This document shows, in pieces, positions 1 to 11,568 of a stretch of DNA of 64,000 nucleotides (position 1 is its first letter; every line of letters starts with the position of its first letter). Position numbers and translations under genes: made by a program. The notes below the pieces were generated by a model that was given only the letters and a program-made list of their open reading frames with translations, was not told the DNA's origin and searched no databases. This stretch comes from Chrysogorgia sp. JL179-B06 (taxonomy: Eukaryota; Cnidaria; Anthozoa; Scleralcyonacea; Chrysogorgiidae), in contig JAYKKM010000263.1 in the NCBI GenBank assembly GCA_035772405.1, forward strand, positions 6,229,501-6,293,500. The letters are read 5' to 3'.

Positions 1-507
1 GCCAAAAGAAACGACTGCAAAGCAGGCTATTGCACTCTATGAAGTCGTTAAAGCCACAACAAATAAAAATGAAAATGTAAACGTCATCTTTAATATTTCA
101 TTAAGTCCCAATTTATGGGTAGGTAGTTCACATAATAATATGAAGTACATTCCTTATCATCATTGGTAAACAAACAGTAATCTGATTTGTCAATTTTGGT
201 TACTGTATACATGCAGTAGAAATGCTAAAATCATTCAATACTGAAGTAAATCAATAAAGTAAAGTAAATCAACAAAGAACTGGAACATTTTACAATACAA
301 AATATTAATTATATTATATTAAATATCATATTAAATATTTAATAATTAAATTTACTGTACATAATCAACATATGAATAACCAATCAACTTATAAAATATG
401 AACTATAAAATATGAATATTTATAAATATCATAAAATAGAACAACTTAAATAATACAAAACTGTATTAAAAATGTTACAAATGTCTAAAAGAAAAGCTAG
501 AAAATAT
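1..507. other. AT-rich non-coding flank
   Basis: No reading frame, RNA gene or inverted repeat was recognised. The stretch is very AT-rich with runs of TATTAAAT-like sequence from about 290 to 470. It lies directly 3' of the minus-strand MULE-like gene and would include its 3' untranslated region. Confidence 0.5.
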
Positions 508-3500
508 TCAAATGTCATAAGAAAACCTTTCCTTGATAAGGTTCTTGAGGCTTTGTGACACATGCACATGTTCAGTTTTGATTACTAATGGGCCATCTTT
601 AACATTCGTGCACACTGGATTGAGGTGGAAGTGCCTTGTAGAAACGGTCGCTTGGTAGCTACTGGTGGTTTTGTTCCAGAAATTGTATGACTCAAATCTA
701 CCAAAGCAGTACTCCTTGTCATCACTTTCACTAAAACCTCCAACAGGGGTGGTAATGGTCTTTTGACATCCACTGCACTTTCTTATGCCTCCTGCAATTC
801 GTTTCATGATAAGTGGAGCACTTGGAATTGGGTTGGCTGGTCTTGTATTTTTCCTGATCACCAATGTTGTTGCATTTACCTTCTCTGAGGTGAACTGTTC
901 TGCAGGTTGTGTTGACGCATCTAAATGTTGGGAGGGTCTTACATCTTCACTCCTTTTGCGTTTTCTTGGGGGCTTCTTTGAACCAACAGAAGGGGGAGCA
1001 GATGATGTGCTTAGTCTCGTTAAACTAATCACAGGAAAATTTGTCACAACCTTATCCAGTTTATTAGCCTGTATTGCCACAGCAACAGCATGGTGACACA
1101 AACTGTTCCTTTCAAAGAAGCTGCAAGTACAGGAACACTTGCCACTGTTGTAGATTTGCACTGTAAATGGTAATGGCCTACCACTGTCAACGAGGAATGA
1201 CTGCTTTTTGAAGCCTTCACGAACTTCACTGTTTTTCAGTACCACTCGAGCCTTCTCTAGAATTCCACGAAGTTCTTCTTCTGAAAAATACTTTGTTAGG
1301 GGGGCAATAGCTTCAAAATCAAGCTCTTTGTTTGTTTGGCATCTTTCACCCTTTCCAGAACTGCTGGTATCTACAACTGCAAGGGACTTGTTAGCAAACT
1401 TAAATTTGCGGCATTGATTGTATGACAATACATCTGGGCAAATTCTGGAAACTCTTTTCATTGCAGATTTTCGTTCATCTGAGCTCATTGCCCCATGTGG
1501 CATTTGAGGGATATTCTTACGGTAGTCTTCCTTTACCTCCCACTTATCAGAGATGCCAAACCATGCCAATTCAGTTTCAACCTCAAATGACTCTATGAAG
1601 TCATACATAGCGATGATAAACTTGTCGAGATCTTGTGGGACAAAGTTTGTCCACTCTTTTATCATGCGATTGACAGACTCTGGAACATTCTGGTGGTATG
1701 GTTGTGGAGCAAATCCAAGATCTTTCATGATAAACTTTGCCATCTTCCCTCTCATGTCTTCCAACTTGAACTTACGAAAGTAATCTGCAAACTTTGGTGC
1801 ACCCTTTCTCTCTGAGGTTTCAAGTGTATCCCATTCTTCCAATAAAATGGCTGCTCTGTTATCAAATTCCTCTTTGGAATCTGTCCATATCAAACCACTA
1901 TTTTGGCCATAGATGTTATGGCAAATTCTCTTAGTAAGAGACTTTGACATACCCAATTGATGCAGTTTGTCCTTGATATTTCTTTCACTATGTAAGTAGC
2001 ACAGCAAGGGGTGTGCATTATGCATTCCTGCAGCGATGGCATTTGTGAGACCCACTTCATTATCTGTTCCTGTAGCATGAAGGTACTGTGATAGACCAGG
2101 GACTTCTCTCAACAGACAATGAATGAATGATAGGTAGGTGGATTCCTCCTTTGTCATACAAATCATTATTGGGCCCAGGTAAGGAGAATGATTTCCACCC
2201 TTCACTTTAAGAAGTGTGTTCTTATATGTTGTGACAACAACATAAAAGGGTCCTAGCTGAAAAGTGACATCTATGCCCAATTCCGAAACCAGGTCAGCTT
2301 TCTTATGACAGCAGAACTTGGTGATGTTGTCTATTTGCCAGTCTGTATAGAGCATTATTGTTGGCAAGTCATTGCAAACAACTTCCCTAATAAAACCTGG
2401 GAAAGTGCTTTTCTGCAGTTCAAGTACTGCAAGCAATGGGTCAGCAGCACTTTTGGTGGATGAGCCTGGTGTCAGGCCTAAATTTCGCTTCATGTTCTTT
2501 GCTTGGGTGTAATTTCTTGGAAGGGAACTAGTACTTTCGGCTCCAATAACACCTCCCACATCTTTGATTGTTTTAAACAGTGCTCTTTTTGTGTTATTTT
2601 TCCCTTCTGTGAGATTACTTGCTAGTTTCTCTTTTGTACTTTCTTTCGTCCTGATATATGGCTGAGGCTGAGTTGAAGTAGCCTTGCGACTACCATGAGA
2701 GGCAACAGTAAATTGTTTTGGTTCCCCATCAAAATAGTAGTTGAGGAGAACAATTGGATACCATTTGTCAATCTCTTTTCCATACTCAATGAATATAATT
2801 GTCTTGTGGAAATCTGGACAAGACTTGCAGACATAGGGTCTTCGTCGGACAACAATGTCAGCATTCTCCTGGGTTTGACACTTGCTTAGAGAGACAACTT
2901 GACCATCTGTGTCTTTTTCGATGGTGTAATGCTTGCATTTATTTCCTTTCATTGTCCACGCCCCATTGTCATCACAAAACACATCTTTTCTCTTCTGAAG
3001 CTTGTCAAGGTCAACCAAAAAAGTTGCATTTTCTTGAAAAGCATGTGGTACATTTGAACTGATCATTTCTTCATTGTCTTTCTTACAGTTCATCATTAGT
3101 GGTACCACAAAAGGGTTTTCCAGATAATCCAATTTAACCACTTTACAACCTACATTGATGCTTTTCAAAGGCACTATCTCTTGTTTACAAAACTTTCTTG
3201 GTGAATGGGACACATCAAACTGTCAACAACAAGATAATATATTTAGAGTATTAATTCCATGAGACTAATATTAATAATAATGGAAACTTTATTGTATTTT
3301 TACCTATATATACAATTGTTAATCTCACTACATGAAGGTAATAATAATAATAATAATAATAATAAAAGTCTTTATTTAAAAATACTCAAAACAAACGTGT
3401 ATTATGTGAGTGTTATCTTAAGACTTAATCTTGTATAATTGAGGGTTATTTGTTTACCTGGCTTAAGCTTCTCTCAACTGACTCATCATCTGCATCCTTT

Positions 3501-4938
3501 TCAACCTCGTCATCCTCGTTATCACTTATCACAACAATCCTGTTTTAGGTAAATTTAAAAGTGAATTTTAGCTCAGTCGAAGTTCTTAACGATGTTCGCA
3601 GAAGAATCTCCTAACGTTTAATTAAACTTTGATTGATACTTTCATGATTGATAGACATATTGGTAAGTTTATGCTGAAAAGCCAAAAAAAAAACATTTCT
3701 TACAAAAATCAAAGAATGTTAAAAATAAGTAGATAAACATAATATGTAATAATATTATATGTAAAAAAATGGGGGTCCGAGATATTTTGCAATGAAAACT
3801 GAAATTTTGACTGTCATCTTGAATTCCGAGAGAGGACTGGGTGGAATCTTTTTTCACCTTTTTTCTGTTTTTTCAACTTAAGCGTTTTTTTTCAGTGAAA
3901 ATTCTATTATCTTAATTATTCAAAAATCCAAAAAAAAAAAATGCCGGTGGTTGGCTACATATAGTTTAAGTATGCGCGCACGCAAGACCATGAGCATGCG
4001 AACTTGAAAAATATATATTTTGAAAAAGGATTTTACGAGAAAAATGACCTTCGTTAAAGCTGGCGTAGCATTGCCATGGTAACCTTCCGAGTGATCATTT
4101 TCATATGAAATGATTTCCTAACTCATGATCTGTCATATGGTTGGCTGAACAGGTGTCAAAGTATACAAATATTATGTGAAATTGAAGCCACAACTGTGCA
4201 AAATTTCTTTGACTTTCACAATGTTTTCCTTGTAAAACAAGATTTTTTTCTAAAGTAGTGGATAAAAATTCTACTTCATAAGGTTCCTTGCCTCATAGTT
4301 TGCCATGGTTTTTATTTTAAAACATTTATGTTGATATCACTACTAATTATTTTGTCTAGCTTCATGAAGCCATTTTAGTTATGCCAAAAGTGACAAAAAA
4401 GTGCCTCACACCACCCCCCTTAACTCATCAATGAGCACGGTGACCCCCCTTTTTTATTTCATATTTGAACTTCACTCATATACATCTTCTCATGGAAAAA
4501 GTTTAAAGAAATATTTATCGTAGAATCTAATGGTCCTGAACAACCTTAAGATCTAGAAGAATGTTGACTCTTTAATATGAGTAGCAAATGTACCTTGGCA
4601 TTTCCACTTGAACTACTTGAGTTATCTCTATTTCTGATTCATCTGAATCTGATAAATTTCTGTACTTGTCACTAGAGAGATGAAATGATTTATATATTAA
4701 TACACATATGTTTTCTTTTAAAATTATCAACATGTAAGTCAGAGTTCGTACCTGGGAGAATCGGGATCAGGGTTCCTGTCAGGGCTTGGATCCAAAACAC
4801 CACAATAATAATCGTCATCTGTGGATGAATCTGAAAATATACAAAATATATCTACTAGTTCGTTCGTTTTGTTCGTTAAAATAAAGATAATAGTGTAAAA
4901 TAAAAGACTTTTGACATACCATCATCAATGCCATCCAT
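508..4938 (-). CDS. MULE-type transposase-like protein with SWIM zinc finger (five exons)
   Basis: Five coding exons can be read on the minus strand: 4920-4938 (ATG at 4938), 4752-4830, 4594-4671, 3458-3539 and 508-3219. Each intron begins GT and ends AG, and all phases join, giving about 989 residues. The first four exons encode an acidic Asp/Ser/Glu-rich tail. The large last exon holds a Mutator-like DDE domain with Asp in GIDVTF (near residue 403), Asp in GTDNEVGL (near 471) and Glu in PESVNRM (near 600), then a SWIM finger (CSCTCSFFERNSLCHH, near 780-796) and a C-terminal Cys/His cluster starting CSGC. MULE transposases cut and paste DNA; SWIM fingers bind DNA or protein. The frame is undamaged, so it could be an active transposase or a domesticated host gene. 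I did not find terminal inverted repeats. Exon borders are inferred from splice signals only. Confidence 0.72.
3339..3364. repeat. (AAT)n microsatellite in an intron
   Basis: A run of about eight AAT repeats lies in the last intron of the MULE-like gene. Confidence 0.8.
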
Positions 4939-5129
4939 GATTTCACATCAAGTACACGAGGCGAGACAAGATGAGCCTGCGATTTTTGTGATCAGTGGTT
5001 TTCATAATTCAAAATGCAAATATTTACAATTCAAAATGGCGGCGGTTCGTACGATCGTACGATGAAGGATGTCGTTTACTTCACTAGTGCAAAAAAGGTA
5101 TGCTAAAATCAAATACAAGTATTTTGAGT

Positions 5130-5200
5130 ATTTTTGGGGGTAGTCCATTTTTAGGGTAGTCCATTTGGGTAGTCCATTTGGGTAGTCCATGGACTAGGGG
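5130..5200. repeat. Short tandem repeat, GTAGTCCATTT unit
   Basis: Four copies of a GGTAGTCCATT-containing unit of about 15 bp, the second and third nearly identical. It sits upstream of the MULE-like gene; no function is evident. Confidence 0.6.
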
Positions 5201-5229
5201 GTCAGTGTTATGTCCTCTCCCGTAAATCC

Positions 5230-5411
5230 ATTTTGAATTTAGATTTACCAATTCGCACTAAACGCCTCGTAGCAGAGAAGTGGATGGAAACGAAGCGTTT
5301 TGAAGAAGAACAACATCTTTTGAAGACAGAGATGTCCAATTACTTGACATAATACAAAACACTGCTGTTGACACTCCATCGAGAGAAAAGTGATTTGGAG
5401 ACAGCGCTTAC
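5230..5411 (+). pseudogene. Coiled-coil coding remnant with possible splice donor
   Basis: An open stretch encodes a charged helical segment (RLVAEKWMETKRFEEEQHLL) followed by a second helix, with one in-frame stop in the middle, and ends at a good donor (ACAG/GTATAA). It resembles the C-terminal helix of KDZ-type transposases, but the match is only by eye. It lies on the same strand as the broken gene at 5697-6816 and could be its upstream exon. Confidence 0.3.
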
Positions 5412-5696
5412 AGGTATAATTCAGGATACATTACTCCAGCGAGACCGTGTTTTTGTATGCAGAGAACAGTAGTGATTTTCTTTAGGGGTTGTGTCAACTA
5501 CTATTATATCATTGTTGTTCGCTGACAAATAAGATATTTATTGAGCTTTCGATTTCCGGACTGTACTGTAACATTCAAAGTTCTAATAAAAATCTTGTTG
5601 GTCAGAAAACGTTTTTGGGGTTAGTATGATAGATCATGTATATTAAAGATGTTTCTCTAATTTATAAAGCACAACGATAAATAACTGTAGAAGAAT

Positions 5697-6816
5697 TTGA
5701 AGAACATATTTCTTATTTCAAAGGATCAAATAATAAAAACGTGTACGCAATTATACATGATGTACGTCTCTTCTAGAAAGAGAGAGAGTACCATGGCCGT
5801 GCTTTTTCCGTATTCGACTATCCGTGCCAGATTTAATAAGAGATTTAAATACTTTTCTTCTCCCTTTATTTGTATAGAACAAAACACATTGGCTGAAGAA
5901 AATCAACGTTCGCTCACGGATGCTTCCTGTGACACTGGGAAAATCTCCATAACTAAACATGGCGAAGATTTCTCAGTTTCCCAGCTGGCACGTGGTATCA
6001 ACGCCTTCTCGGATGCTTTGGATGGCAGACTAGACGAATATGAACAGCTTCTTGTTGATGGACAGAGTGATAGCGAGAACGATTTGGAGAAGGATGTTAG
6101 CGAGGATGAAAGTGATTCTGACATCAACGATATTGCCAATCATTCGCCACTCATGCATGATGTTGAAACGGATTTTCAGCACGTAACCGGAGAAAAAGTA
6201 TGTGATGGTGGTGTTATCTGTTGGAAATTTCCAGCTTCTGTGAGTCAAAGTACATTCGCAAGAATCGACGGAAGTAATGCATCATTGCAACGCTGTTAGG
6301 ACACAGATTCATTGAAGAAGATCCTGAAATCCCAGATGATGTTACCATACCACTTTCTCTCTTTGGATAGATGCACTATGCAAGTGTATTCGTATTGGTA
6401 ATATGGTTTATAATAACTTCCGTGATACCCTGCCGAATAGATATCTTTCTGTAGAGGAAGCTATTGAAATATTGTCTGGTGTGATAACTGCAGAGGTGTC
6501 TGAGGTCTTACCTGTAAGACTTTTGGACACTCATAAACCATCAACAGTCGAGCAGCAATTGGAGCTTCTCTTGGACAGCGAGAAAGGTGTCGCATTGCTT
6601 GTAATACACGAACGCACATCTGCATCTGCATTTTTAGTTAAAGATGGAAAAATTCTTTATGTTGATTCCCATTTACATCTGCCATCAGGTGTTATTTTTG
6701 TTTCTGGATCAAAGGAAAACCTTCATGATTTCAGCAACTACATATGGAATTTAGAATCGTACGACCCATCCCAGTTTGGAAACCTCGCACGTACTCTGTA
6801 CCAAGATGCGTAGAAC
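5697..6816 (+). pseudogene. Broken gene, possible papain-like fold, function unknown
   Basis: Two open frames (5697-6299 and 6403-6816) plus the sequence between them read as one protein of about 370 residues with frameshifts near 6275 and 6365. The N-terminal part has an acidic segment (DSENDLEKDVSEDESDSD). The later part has a Cys in a small-residue context (SNAC-like) and, about 130 residues on, a hydrophobic strand with VIHE followed by ILYVDSH. A Cys...His...Asp order of that kind fits papain-like folds, including viral and transposon proteases, but this is inference. No identity is claimed. Confidence 0.35.
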
Positions 6817-8219
6817 TCGTTGAACTGAGTGAACTGGAAAACTTTAATCATATACTGTACATAACAAATTTATGAACAGTTTTTTTATACGTTTCTTCTT
6901 TGGTATTCCACTGGTAATAAATAATACACCAAATATTAATTATCATTAAAAATGAATAAGTATGTGGTTAATCATTGAACCGATGAAGCGTAATGCCACG
7001 ATGGGCCGTGCTGATGTTTTTCTGGATTTAATACTGACTTCCATTGGTTGATTTGTGGTCACGTTTTGGTATTCAAATTTAAATGTATTCCGAGTGGACA
7101 ACAATGAAAAAATTATTGCCCTCACAGACAATAATTTTCCCTTGTGCATACATCATCAAAATGTTTGGAAGAAATAAAATTGTTGTTTGAAGAAATGGTC
7201 TAATTTTATCCGTCGGCTATATAACAAAGAACTTTCCCTCGGGAAACAGTTTTATTTTACCACAAAGAAAATCAGCACCGAGATGTTGCAAAAGTGATAT
7301 TATTCAGTATGAAGTTTCGATAAGTTTTTACTCAAATTTCTATTAAAATAGTGGTTCGTTTAAGAAGCAATTTAATTTGAGAAGCTATATAATTCGTTTG
7401 AGAAGCGTTTGAGAATCCACTTGTACGATCGAGGATCAGGTAGAGATTCAAAAAATATATAATTATAGTTCAATTTATTTCTATTAATTATTGCCAGTAT
7501 TAAACCATAGAATTAAATGGCTTATATATATGATATTTAATACTGTGTCTGGTTGATTGATAAAGTTCGGTTCAATTCCGATCCACAGTAATGTTCATGT
7601 ATATAAGATTAAATTTATTAAACTTTTTGGTGTATAACATTATTTAGGTAATTTATGATTTGCTATCTAACATCTCAAACATTGATAATTCATGAGCCAT
7701 AGACAAACTCATTAATAATCCATGATAATAATTTAAAAGAAATCAAAATTTATTAGTATTTAGAAATAAGAGGAAGATTACAGCTAAATTTCCCAAACTT
7801 TAACCTCGATTTTCTCACAAAATATGGATTCGTCAGCAAGTTCTAACATTCGTCATGTGTAAATACGGACAAAGCGGTTAAAAAGCTCGGCTTCACCTCG
7901 CGTTTTCAACAGGCTTGTCCGTATTTAGAAATGAGAGGAACAACGCTTACTTGTGTTAACTATTACTTAAAATCTAATTTGTTTTAGATGATACAGTATA
8001 TAAAACACTCGAAAGAGTGTTTCATCAAATATCTCTAAGTCGGTTAAATATCTCGGCCTAGGGCCTCGTTTCTTAACAGACTTTTTGGTGTTTGGATATG
8101 TGACAAAACGCGCTTTCTCGTGTTTCATGTCATATATGAACAACGAGAGCGAGGGTTTCACCAGCATATCCAAACACAAGAAAAGAATAGATGTTTTCGA
8201 GTTGTCTCTATAACTTCTC
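6817..8219. other. Non-coding stretch with two small hairpins
   Basis: No convincing gene. Two inverted repeats are visible: 7861-7926, with AAATACGGACAA at one end and TTGTCCGTATTT at the other, and 8088-8177, with GTGTTTGGATATG and CATATCCAAACAC. Both are the size of small foldback elements. The rest is AT-rich. Confidence 0.5.
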
Positions 8220-8312
8220 CAATGAGTATGTTAATAGACTCGATGAGTTATTTTACGGTACTGAATTTCAGATTCTAAAATCGAAACCAAAAAATTAATT
8301 CTGCATAAATAG
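8220..8312 (+). repeat. ~180-bp repeat, left part, split by the retroelement composite
   Basis: The sequence around GAGTTATTTTACGGTACTGAATT is nearly identical to 10669-10740 and 10854-10915. It stops at AAATAGT (8305-8312); the same repeat resumes after AATAGT at 10545. The retroelement composite between them therefore appears to have inserted in this repeat. Confidence 0.65.
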
Positions 8313-8493
8313 TAAACTATTCTCATCAGTCCCCCCACATTCGTTTAAATAAGAGTGGGAGAAATAACGATTGCTGTAAATCCTGGCAGATAGAATGGCC
8401 TTTACCTAAACACACCCAGTACACGCCCATTCTAAAAACCCATACCTCAAAACAACAGTAAATACAACTGAAAGACAAAATAAATACTTATCA

Positions 8494-9281
8494 TCATGAA
8501 AAATCTAGAGCGTTTTTAACAGAGGAAACGCTGAAAGCCGTAGATGGATTCTGCCAGCCTACATGCGACATGATGTCGCTTAATTGGGCGCCTGACAAAG
8601 CAAGTGTGATAGCGGCTCCCGCCCGAAAACTGTGAAGAGTTTCACCTGCGTCAATAGACGCCTCTTGAGGTACAGATGAAGTCGGGCTTGCATAGTGGAA
8701 GACGAAAGTTGTTTGTTCTGATGGAACCACGCGGAGTAGTGGGACGAAAGAGGAAACCTAGTGAGAGATCTAGCCCAAGCTCCGTGCAGACGGCCATGTA
8801 AGTTTCAATTGCTTTGACAGGACAAAGAGCAGGATTTTGATGACAGCGGATACCTTTCCCCACAGCGAAATGGCACCAGATGCGAGGCGTTGGAGAATTG
8901 TATCCGAGATAAATTGAGCAAATTGGGCACAGGAGGGATGATTTTGAAAAATTCGTGGAGGAGGAATGTCCGTGTCAAACCAATCGCCCTTAAAACCACC
9001 TTTGAAGTGAGAAAAATAGTGGGAGACATCCACTTTGTTATAAATTCAATCCAAAATATCCTCAGATTGATCGGGTGGAAGAGAGGATGCCAAATTAGAC
9101 CATGCGGACGGATCTTATGCAAACCACCTGCAACAAAGTGAGAAGGGTTGCGAAAAGCGAGCAGATTCACATCAGCGGAGCGTTCCCCAGCCAAAACGGA
9201 ATCGATAAATTGTTTATCCAAATGAGTATTGTTGGCCGCCATTCCCTGGGCTGGGAGCTCTGTGCCATCAGATTGGACCAC
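8494..9281 (-). pseudogene. DIRS/YR-type retroelement remnant: RT N-terminal region fused to tyrosine recombinase
   Basis: On the minus strand, 9281 to about 8865 reads as the region before the reverse transcriptase of tyrosine-recombinase retroelements (FRNPSHFVAGGL, then after frameshifts DSDIPPP-like text and ISLWGKV). At about 8860 it changes into the recombinase (GKGIRCHQNPALCPVKAIET), with most of the RT missing. The recombinase has the HxxR signature in LHSFRAG and the HVGW motif, but the position where the catalytic Tyr is expected reads TAFSVSS. The element is dead: the RT core is deleted, the frame shifts several times and the Tyr is apparently lost. DIRS-like rather than Crypton is inferred from the RT-type N-terminal text. 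Confidence 0.65.
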
Positions 9282-10503
9282 TTCAGAGAATCTTCCCGTC
9301 AGCTCGGGAGTGCCTCAAGGTTCGATATTGGGCCCAGCCCTTTTCCTGCTCTATGTTAGTGATCTCCCTGGGGCCATTCATCACAGTCGAGTGACGATGT
9401 TTGCCGATGACTTGAAGATCTTCAAGGAAATAAAGAACTTGGACGATGTTGCCTCTTTACAGAGTGACCTCAAGAACCTATTAACTTGGTCAACGACGTC
9501 CGCCCTTGCTTTCAACGAAGCTAAATGTAAGTCGCAACGCATCACTAGGAAGATCAAGCCCATCGTATTTCCTCGAAACCACTGATACAGGGCGTGACCT
9601 TGGCATCTGGGTGGCAAAAGACCTTTCATGGAAGAAACGAGTCTATGAACAATCTGCGCGTGCCAACAAACTCTTGGGATATGTTAAGCGAAATTCAAGG
9701 CTCACCCAAAGAACCGTGGTAAGGCGCACGTTGTATTTGGGGCTAGTGTGGCCTCACTTGAGACATGCCACACAAATTTGGTCGCCGCAGTCCATTGAAC
9801 TTATCTCCAAGTTAGTGCGCATTCAAAGACGCGCATTCAAAGACGCGCATCAAAGTATATTCTGATTATGCCGTACTCCTGTTCTGTAGATTACAACACT
9901 CGGTTACATCGCTTAAACCTTATACCTATCTGCTACTGGCATGAATCACTAGATCTGATATTCTTCTTCAAGGCAATACATGGAATGGTTAAAATAGATT
10001 CCTCTGTACTGCCGATCGTTCGTAATTCTAGAATTACTAGATCATTTACTGGTAAAGTTGCCACTTTTATTTCCTGTAAATGCAAAACTAGTACCTTTCA
10101 AAAATCCATTTTTAATCGAACATGCAGAATCTGGAATCTACTTGCAAATGAATTCGACTTTAGTATGGATAATTTAGATCTATTTAAATCAGTCATATCT
10201 AACTACTATAGGATATCGTTACTTACTATGTATAATTGTGACAATCCGCAGTCCTTTAAAACAATTTGTTTAAAGTGTAACCACGCACGATCGCTTAATC
10301 GTCCGATTTCGTGCTGTATGTAGTTAGTGTTTTATTTGTTTTAATTCTTATTTATTGATACTAGCACATTATGTATTTTTTATAATTTTTTATTATTTTA
10401 TATATTTGGGCCCGCAGTAATTGGCCTAGGCTGTTGCGGTGTCCCTGTCATTTTTGTAATGATGAAGTTTAATAAATAAATAAATAAATAAATGAATGAA
10501 TAG
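9282..10503 (+). pseudogene. 5'-truncated LINE (CR1/L2/Jockey-like) with TAAA tail
   Basis: Starting abruptly at about 9282, the plus strand encodes the second half of a LINE reverse transcriptase: SSGVPQGSILGP, the catalytic box FADD (MFADDLKIF), then the thumb and C-terminal region (LGIWVAKDLSWKKR) ending with a stop at 10321-10323. There is a frameshift near 9570 and another near 9865. The 3' untranslated part ends in (TAAA)n at 10472-10492, typical of target-primed LINE insertion. The abrupt 5' end inside RT is usual 5' truncation. Confidence 0.8.
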
Positions 10504-10540
10504 CAAATGAGCACTCCTATTTATACTCATCACGAGAGAC

Positions 10541-10985
10541 TGGTATGAATAGTCCCTATATGTACTTATATGTACTTATATGTACTATATGTGTTAGATA
10601 AAAAAACAGCCGCATTTGTAACATTGTCAGTTTTGAATAAAATGAACTGAAATTTGGATATGTTAGACTCGATGAGTTATTTTACCGTACTGAATTTCAG
10701 ATTCTAAAATCGAAACCAACAAATTAATTCCGCATAAATAGTCCCTATATGTACTTATATGTACTATATGTGTTAGATAAAAAAACAGCCGCATTTGTAA
10801 CATTGTCAGTTTTGAAAAAAATGAACTGAAATTTGGATATGTTAATAGACTCTGAGTTATTTTACCGTACTGAATTTCAGATTCTAAAATCGAAACCAAA
10901 AAATTAATTGCGCAGTTATTTTACCGTACTGAAATTCCAGAATCTAAAATTGAAACCAAAAAATTAATTCCGCAACTTATAAATA
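10541..10985 (+). repeat. ~180-bp tandem repeat, partial units
   Basis: At least two units of about 180 bp, each with CCCTATATGTACTTATATGT, AAAAAAACAGCCGCATTTGTAA and ATTTTACCGTACTGAATTTC segments, followed by shorter partial copies up to 10985. A further partial unit lies at 8220-8312. Confidence 0.7.
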
Positions 10986-11058
10986 TCTACAACTTCTCAC
11001 AAAATCTTGTCGATTTCCGATTTGAATTTAGATCGTCAATGGTTTGCTGTTGATTGTA

Positions 11059-11568
11059 CGGAGCCCCGGAGGTGCCATAATAAAACACAAACATTTTTTT
11101 GAAAAACAAACATTTTTTTTGAAAAACACAAACATTTTCTGCGAGAAAAACACAAATTTTTTGTGGCTCACTTCATGGACACTTAAAAGCAGTGCTTCAT
11201 GTGCATGGCCAATTTCGCAGCAGATGTAACAAGTCTGCTGCAGGCTTGTTGGAATGTGACGCCAGTCAGAAATCAACGCATACGTTTTTATCAGATGTCG
11301 TGACAGGCTTGTTGCAAGCTGTTTGCAGACTTGTAACAAGCTTGTTACAACAGATACGCAACAACTATCGCCGACAAGATTATGATAACAACGTATGCGT
11401 TTATTTCTGACTGGCGTCAGATTCAAACAAGCCTGCAGCAGACTTGTTACAACAGCTGATAAGTGTCCATGAAGTGAGCCAGCAATCCGAAAAAGTTTCT
11501 AGTTTTTTTCAAAAAATGTTTGTTTTTTAAAAAAGTATGTGTTTTATTATGGCACCTCCGGTGCTCCA
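11059..11568. mobile_element. Long-palindrome foldback element/MITE
   Basis: The ends are inverted: GGAGGTGCCATAATAAAACA at 11069 onward and its complement ending near 11560. Inner blocks are also mirrored: GGCTCACTTCATGGACACTT near 11165 pairs with 11464-11484, and CTGCAGGCTTGTT with AACAAGCCTGCAG near 11428. Nearly the whole 510 bp is one imperfect palindrome. A TACG is present at both borders and may be the target duplication. No coding capacity. Confidence 0.7.

Noticed and set aside
785..3062. Open frames on the plus strand opposite the MULE-like gene
   Set aside because: They are shadows of the long minus-strand exon and have no motif of their own.
7861..8177. Hairpins as structured RNA or terminators
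   Set aside because: Arms are short, AT-rich and unrelated to any gene; small foldback elements explain them better.
10541..10985. CRISPR-like spaced repeats
   Set aside because: Units are about 180 bp, imperfect and contiguous, in eukaryotic transposon-rich DNA; this is an ordinary tandem repeat.
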